This document shows positions 59,943 through 64,000 of a stretch of DNA of 64,000 nucleotides, piece after piece (positions within the stretch are counted from its first letter, which is position 1; the number at the start of each line of letters is the position of its first letter). Position numbers and translations under genes: made by a program. Source of the DNA: JBBSBL01 sp963735885 (GTDB lineage: Bacteria > Actinomycetota > Thermoleophilia > Solirubrobacterales > Solirubrobacteraceae); contig CAVTMP010000004.1 of the NCBI GenBank assembly GCA_963735885.1, positions 186,001-250,000 on the forward strand, read 5' to 3'. The notes under the pieces are model-generated. The model made no database searches. It was not told the origin of the DNA and saw only the letters and a program-made list of their open reading frames with translations.

Positions 59943-60535
59943 GCGTCACCGCGACCGACGTCAAGGCCCTGCGCGACCGCACCGGGGCCGGGATGATGGA
60001 CTGCAAGCAGGCGCTCACCGACGCCGAGGGCGACCTCGACAAGGCGGTCGAGATCCTCCGGGTGAAGGGCCTCTCGCGCGCGGCCAGGCGCGGCGAGCGC
60101 GAGGCCGCCGAGGGCACGGTCCAGTCCTACATCCACGCGAACGCGAAGATCGGCGTGCTCGTCGAGGTCGACTGCGAGACCGACTTCGTCGCGCGCAACG
60201 AGGACTTCGTGGCCTTCGCGAGGGACCTCGCGCTGCACATCGCGGCGGCGGCGCCCGAGTACGTCTCCGAGGACGAGGTCCCGGACGACGTCCGCGAGGC
60301 CGAGCTCCGCATCTTCGCCGAGCAGGCCGCCGACAAGCCCGAGAACGTGCGGCCCAGGATCGCCGAGGGCAAGCTGCGCAAGTGGCTCGAGGAGGTCGTC
60401 CTCCTCGAGCAGCCCCACGTCAACGTCGACCGTCACGACGGCAGGACGATCGAGGAGCTGCGCGCCGCCCTGGCCGCGAAGACCGGGGAGAACGTCGTGA
60501 TCCGACGGTTCGAGCGCTTCGCCGTCGGCGGATAG
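59939..60535 (+). CDS. tsf: Elongation factor Ts
   Basis: Nucleotide exchange factor for EF-Tu, 198 residues, the short form with a reduced core. VKALRDRTGAGMMDCKQAL is the N-terminal UBA signature; VDCETDFVARNEDFVAFARDLALHIAA is the core motif. ATG overlaps rpsB. The stop TAG is part of the pyrH -10. Confidence 0.95.
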   Translation: MSVTATDVKALRDRTGAGMMDCKQALTDAEGDLDKAVEILRVKGLSRAARRGEREAAEGTVQSYIHANAKIGVLVEVDCETDFVARNEDFVAFARDLALHIAAAAPEYVSEDEVPDDVREAELRIFAEQAADKPENVRPRIAEGKLRKWLEEVVLLEQPHVNVDRHDGRTIEELRAALAAKTGENVVIRRFERFAVGG

Positions 60536-60538
60536 GCT
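60533..60538 (+). promoter_or_regulatory. Internal -10 element for pyrH overlapping the tsf stop
   Basis: TAGGCT begins with the tsf stop codon TAG and ends seven bases before GTG 60546. It would give a leaderless pyrH-frr-uppS-cdsA transcript inside the operon. Confidence 0.5.
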
Positions 60539-60545
60539 CCCGCGC

Positions 60546-61286
60546 GTGACCGGCTCCGACGCCGACGGCGGCGCTCCCGTCTACGAGCGGATCCTGCTCA
60601 AGCTCTCCGGCGAGGCGCTGATGGGGGACCTCGACTACGGCACCGACCCGGACCGCATCAAGGCCATCGCCGGCCAGATCGCCCGGGTCCACGCTCGCGG
60701 GGTGGAGGTCGCGATCGTCGTCGGCGCGGGCAACATCTTCCGGGGCCTGGCCGGCGCCGCGGAGGGCATGGATCGCGCGACCGGCGACTACATGGGGATG
60801 CTGGCCACCGTGCTGAACGCGCTCACCCTCCAGGACGCCCTGGAGAAGGGCGACGTGCCGACGCGGGTCCAGTCGGCGCTGACCATCTCCGAGGTCGCCG
60901 AGCCCTACCTCCGCCGCCGGGCGATGCGCCACCTCGAGCGCGGGCGCGTGGTGATCTTCGCGGCCGGCACGGGCAACCCGTTCTTCACGACCGACACCGC
61001 CGCCGCCCTGCGCGCGGCCGAGATCCACGCGGAGGTCGTGCTGATGGCGAAGAACGGCGTCGAGGGCGTCTACAGCGCCGATCCCGCCGAGGTGCCGAGC
61101 GCGGAGTTCCTGCCCGAGATCACGCACATGGAGGCCATCGAGCGTCGCCTGCGGGTCATGGACTCCACGGCGCTCGCGCTGTGCATGGAGAACCGGATGC
61201 CGATCGTCGTCTTCAACATGGGGGACGAGCGGAACATCGATCGAATAGTCTCGGGCGAGCGCGTGGGGACCCTGGTGACGACGTGA
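60546..61286 (+). CDS. pyrH: Uridylate kinase
   Basis: Hexameric UMP kinase of the amino-acid-kinase fold, 246 residues. LLKLSGEALMG, VVGAGNIFRG, MDRATGDYMGMLATVLNALTLQDAL, FAAGTGNPFFTTDTAAALRA and VYSADP are conserved. GTG is set by the promoter. Usual place between tsf and frr. Confidence 0.96.
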   Translation: MTGSDADGGAPVYERILLKLSGEALMGDLDYGTDPDRIKAIAGQIARVHARGVEVAIVVGAGNIFRGLAGAAEGMDRATGDYMGMLATVLNALTLQDALEKGDVPTRVQSALTISEVAEPYLRRRAMRHLERGRVVIFAAGTGNPFFTTDTAAALRAAEIHAEVVLMAKNGVEGVYSADPAEVPSAEFLPEITHMEAIERRLRVMDSTALALCMENRMPIVVFNMGDERNIDRIVSGERVGTLVTT

Positions 61287-61840
61287 TCGACGACCTGCTG
61301 AGCGACGCCCGGGAGCGGATGGGCAAGTCCGTCGAGTCGACGCGTCACGAGTTCTCCTCGGTGCGGACCGGCCGCGCGAGCCCATCGCTGCTCGACCGCG
61401 TCACGGTCGACTACTACGGCACCCAGACGCCGCTGAACCAGCTGGCGACGATCGGCGCCGCCGAGGCGCGCCTGCTGACGATCCAGCCCTATGACCAGTC
61501 GTCGATCAAGGCGATCGAGAAGAGCATCCTCGAGTCCGACCTCGGCCTCACGCCGTCCAACGACGGGAAGCTCATCCGCCTCTCGATCCCCGAGCTCACC
61601 GAGGAGCGCCGGCGCGAGCTCGTGAAGGTCGTGCGCCACATCGCCGAGGAGGGGCGGGTGGCCGTGCGCAACATCCGCCGCGACTGCATGCACCACCTGC
61701 GCGAGCTGCGTGACGCGGGGGAGGCGGGCAGCGACGACGAGCACCGCGCCGAGGTGGAGCTGCAGAAGCTCACCGACGGGCGCATCGGCGAGCTCGACGC
61801 GGCGCTGAAGCTGAAGGAAGAGGAGATCCTCGAGGTGTGA
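61283..61840 (+). CDS. frr: Ribosome recycling factor
   Basis: 185 residues: SVESTRHEFSSVRTGRASPSLLDRV, LNQLATIGAAEARLLTIQPYD, SDLGLTPSNDGKLIRLSIPELTEERRRELVK and RNIRRD are all canonical RRF. GTG overlaps the pyrH stop by GTGA; its stop overlaps uppS the same way. Confidence 0.96.
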   Translation: MIDDLLSDARERMGKSVESTRHEFSSVRTGRASPSLLDRVTVDYYGTQTPLNQLATIGAAEARLLTIQPYDQSSIKAIEKSILESDLGLTPSNDGKLIRLSIPELTEERRRELVKVVRHIAEEGRVAVRNIRRDCMHHLRELRDAGEAGSDDEHRAEVELQKLTDGRIGELDAALKLKEEEILEV

Positions 61841-62535
61841 CCGGGCCCGGGCCCGTCCCCGAGCCCGGCCGGGCCCGCTACGTGGCGATCATCACCGACG
61901 GGAACGGTCGCTGGGCCGAGCGCCGCTCGCTCCCCGCCGTGGAGGGCCACCGCGCCGGCGCCGACACCGTGAAGGCGCGCCTGCGCGACGCCGCGGAGCT
62001 CGGCGTGCGCGAGCTGACCGTCTACTCCTTCTCGACCGAGAACTGGTCGCGCTCGGCGGAGGAGGTCTCCGCGCTGATGCGGATGTTCGCCGAGCGGATC
62101 GACCGCGAGACGCCGGAGCTGCGCGACGAGGGCGTGCGGATGCGGTTCATCGGCCGCCGCGAGGACTCCCGGATCCCGCGCGCGCTCGTCGAGCGGATGG
62201 AGTGGGCGGAGGCCGAGACCCGCGGCGGCGAGCGCATCACGCTGTTCGTCGCCTTCAACTACGGCGGCCGGGCGGAGATCCTCGACGCCGCCCGGCGGTT
62301 CGCCGGAGGCGGGGAGGAGGAGTTTCGCGCCGCGCTGTACGCGCCGGAGATGCACGATCCGGACCTCATCATCCGCACGAGCGGCGAGCAGCGCCTGTCG
62401 AACTACCTGCTCTGGCAGTCCGCCTACGCCGAGCTCGTCTTCCGCGACGAGCTGTGGCCCGACTTCTCGCGCGCGGCGCTCGAGGCCTCCCTGGCCGAGT
62501 TCGAGGCGCGCCGTCGCCGCTTCGGGGGCCGGTGA
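61837..62535 (+). CDS. uppS: Undecaprenyl diphosphate synthase (cis-prenyltransferase)
   Basis: Makes the lipid carrier for peptidoglycan. 232 residues with the catalytic Asp in IITDGNGRWAERR, then EGHRAGADTV, YSFSTENWSRS, and the C-terminal DLIIRTSGEQRLSNYLLWQSAYAEL. Slightly short at the N-terminus, normal for the family. ATG of cdsA overlaps its stop. Confidence 0.95.
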   Translation: MTGPGPVPEPGRARYVAIITDGNGRWAERRSLPAVEGHRAGADTVKARLRDAAELGVRELTVYSFSTENWSRSAEEVSALMRMFAERIDRETPELRDEGVRMRFIGRREDSRIPRALVERMEWAEAETRGGERITLFVAFNYGGRAEILDAARRFAGGGEEEFRAALYAPEMHDPDLIIRTSGEQRLSNYLLWQSAYAELVFRDELWPDFSRAALEASLAEFEARRRRFGGR

Positions 62536-63425
62536 TGGGCGCTGCGACGCCCGCCGGCCGCCGACCGCCGCGTCCGCCGCGGCGCGCCGCGGACGAGGGC
62601 GGGCGCGAACGGCGCCGGCCGCGCGGCGGCGGCGGTGGCGGCGACCTGCTCGCCCGGGTGCTCGTGGCGATCCCGCTCATCGTCCTGGCGATCGTGGTCG
62701 TCGATGCGGGGGGCACGCTGTTCGCGGTCGGGGTCGCGGTCCTCGCCGTGCTGTGCCTCCACGAGCTCTACGGGATGTACGGCCGCGTGCGGCCGGTGCG
62801 GATCGCCGGGTTCCTGGCGGCCGTCGGGCTGGTGGCCGCGGCCCGCTTCGGCGACCAGGCGACCATGCTGCTCGTCGCGGTCGCGGCGGTGCCGTGCTGC
62901 TTCCTGCTCGTCCTGCCGCGGGAGCGCCTGGCCGGCGGCACGGCGTCGATCGCGATCACGCTGCTCGGCGTGTGGTGGATCGGCCTGGCGTTCGGCTACG
63001 CCATGCTGCTCCGCGAGCAGCCACACGGCGACGGGGTGGTGATCGACGTGCTCGTCGGCGCGTTCATCGGGGACACCGCGGCCTATCTGGGCGGGCGCTG
63101 GTTCGGCCGCCGGCCGATGGCGCCGCGCGTCTCGCCGAACAAGACCGTGGAGGGGCTCTTCATCGGCGTCGCCGCCGCCGTCGCGGCCGTGTGGTTCGCG
63201 GGGCTCTACCAGAACTGGCTCTCGGGGCTCGACGCGCTGCTGCTCGGCCTCGCGGTCGCGGTCGCCGCGCCGCTCGGGGACCTCTTCGAGTCGTTCGTCA
63301 AGCGCGACGCGGGGGCGAAGGACGCCGGGCGGGTGTTCGGGGCGCACGGCGGCGCGCTGGACCGCCTCGACGCCGCGATGTTCGCCATCGTCGCCGGGTA
63401 CCTCGTGTGGTCGGCGCTGGTCTGA
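62535..63425 (+). CDS. cdsA: Phosphatidate cytidylyltransferase
   Basis: Makes CDP-diacylglycerol. 296 residues: Arg/Gly-rich cytoplasmic start of about 40 residues, then about eight TM helices. Conserved blocks FIGDTAAYLGGRWFG and SPNKTVEG, and the CdsA signature SFVKRDAGAKDAGRVFGAHGGALDRLDA with its metal-binding Asp residues, are near the C-terminus. Completes the frr-uppS-cdsA-dxr order common in bacteria. Confidence 0.95.
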   Translation: MGAATPAGRRPPRPPRRAADEGGRERRRPRGGGGGGDLLARVLVAIPLIVLAIVVVDAGGTLFAVGVAVLAVLCLHELYGMYGRVRPVRIAGFLAAVGLVAAARFGDQATMLLVAVAAVPCCFLLVLPRERLAGGTASIAITLLGVWWIGLAFGYAMLLREQPHGDGVVIDVLVGAFIGDTAAYLGGRWFGRRPMAPRVSPNKTVEGLFIGVAAAVAAVWFAGLYQNWLSGLDALLLGLAVAVAAPLGDLFESFVKRDAGAKDAGRVFGAHGGALDRLDAAMFAIVAGYLVWSALV

Positions 63426-63474
63426 GTCCGGGCTCCTCGCGGCGGGACCCGGCGGACGCGCGCCCGGCGCTTGC

Positions 63475-63480
63475 CACAAT
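63475..63480 (+). promoter_or_regulatory. Possible -10 element of dxr
   Basis: CACAAT ends six bases before GTG 63487. It fits the leaderless spacing but lacks the usual leading T. Confidence 0.4.
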
Positions 63481-63486
63481 CCAGCG

Positions 63487-64000
63487 GTGGCCCGCCGCCT
63501 CCTCATCCTCGGCTCGACCGGGTCGATCGGCACGCAGGCGCTCGACATCGTCGTGCGCGCCGAGGACCTCGAGCTCGTCGGCCTCTCCGCGGAGCGCTCC
63601 TGGGAGGGTCTCGTGGCCCAGGCCCGGGAGCACGGCGTGGAGCGCATCGCGCTGGCCGACCCCGACGCCGGGGCCCGGGCCGCGGAGGCGTGGACCGGGG
63701 GGGAGGTGCTGAGCGGGCCGGAGGGCCTCGTCCGCCTCGTCCTCGAGTCCGAGCCGGACCTCGTGCTCAACGCGCTCGTGGGCTCGGCGGGACTCGGCCC
63801 GACCGTGGCCGCCCTCGGCGAGGGCGTCGACCTCGCGCTGGCCAACAAGGAGTCCCTGGTCGTCGGCGGCGAGCTCGTCATGGCGCTCGCCGAGGCGACC
63901 GGCGCCGCGATCATCCCGGTGGACTCCGAGCACTCCGCGCTGCACCAGCTCATCGCGGGGGAGCGGGCCGGCACGGTCGAGCGCCTCGTGCTCACCGCCT
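63487..64000 (+). CDS. dxr: 1-deoxy-D-xylulose 5-phosphate reductoisomerase (5' part)
   Basis: Second step of the MEP isoprenoid pathway, feeding UppS and MenA substrates. The visible 171 residues contain the NADPH motif LILGSTGSIGTQALDIV, NALVGSAGLGPTVAAL, ALANKESLVVGGELV and PVDSEHSALHQLI (metal- and substrate-binding). The frame is open at the window end. GTG is supported by the N-terminal dinucleotide motif. Confidence 0.94.
   Translation, partial: MARRLLILGSTGSIGTQALDIVVRAEDLELVGLSAERSWEGLVAQAREHGVERIALADPDAGARAAEAWTGGEVLSGPEGLVRLVLESEPDLVLNALVGSAGLGPTVAALGEGVDLALANKESLVVGGELVMALAEATGAAIIPVDSEHSALHQLIAGERAGTVERLVLTA

Overview
The window is GC-rich actinobacterial chromosome, most like the class Thermoleophilia (Solirubrobacterales-like). 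That placement is an inference from the style of the 16S rRNA, GTG-rich starts, GTGA stop/start overlaps and a menaquinone pathway; no search was run. The content is almost entirely core metabolism, cell envelope and translation. I see no prophage, transposon, CRISPR array or defence island.

Layout. 1-5.0 kb: menaquinone genes (menC-menA-menB leftward; menE and a methyltransferase rightward from a shared divergent promoter). 5.0-8.9 kb: ilvC, a class V aminotransferase and serA (branched-chain and serine synthesis). 8.9-17.6 kb: a polyamine module (potA-potD-potB-potC ABC importer and a PuuB-like FAD oxidase), then an APC permease, a UspA protein and a quinone-reductase-like MDR enzyme. 17.6-30.5 kb: a leucine/isoleucine block: a Leu-rich leader peptide and leuA; a convergent patatin; an XRE-cupin regulator heading leuC-leuD-methyltransferase-leuB-ilvE-cimA-DegT; then argH and a 3-methyladenine glycosylase. 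30.5-34.2 kb: class A penicillin-binding protein and tyrS. 34.3-39.7 kb: a 16S-23S-5S rRNA operon with processing stems, no spacer tRNA and a strong terminator. 39.8-43.1 kb: a DUF389 membrane protein, an IDH/IMDH-family dehydrogenase and an HD hydrolase. 43.1-50.2 kb: murA and hisZ-G-D-B-H-A, then hisF from its own promoter. 50.2-58.7 kb: a PQQ-repeat protein, a CCA-type nucleotidyltransferase, a lipocalin-like protein, pgeF, yggS, sepF, proC, yggT, lspA, rluD and a small protein. 58.7-64.0 kb: rpsB-tsf-pyrH-frr-uppS-cdsA and the start of dxr.

Three themes stand out. (1) Many genes have a TANNNT -10 element only 6-13 bases before the start codon and no Shine-Dalgarno, a pattern expected for leaderless mRNAs. 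(2) leuA is preceded by an 18-residue leader peptide with eight leucines, a strong attenuation candidate. (3) About 45 single extra bases interrupt otherwise intact housekeeping genes. Most can be placed after a wobble base so that either neighbouring base gives the same amino acid. This looks like strain polymorphism written twice in a mixed-population consensus, not gene decay. Frameshifted genes are therefore annotated as intact genes with suspected sequence errors. MurA also carries Asp in place of the fosfomycin-target Cys.
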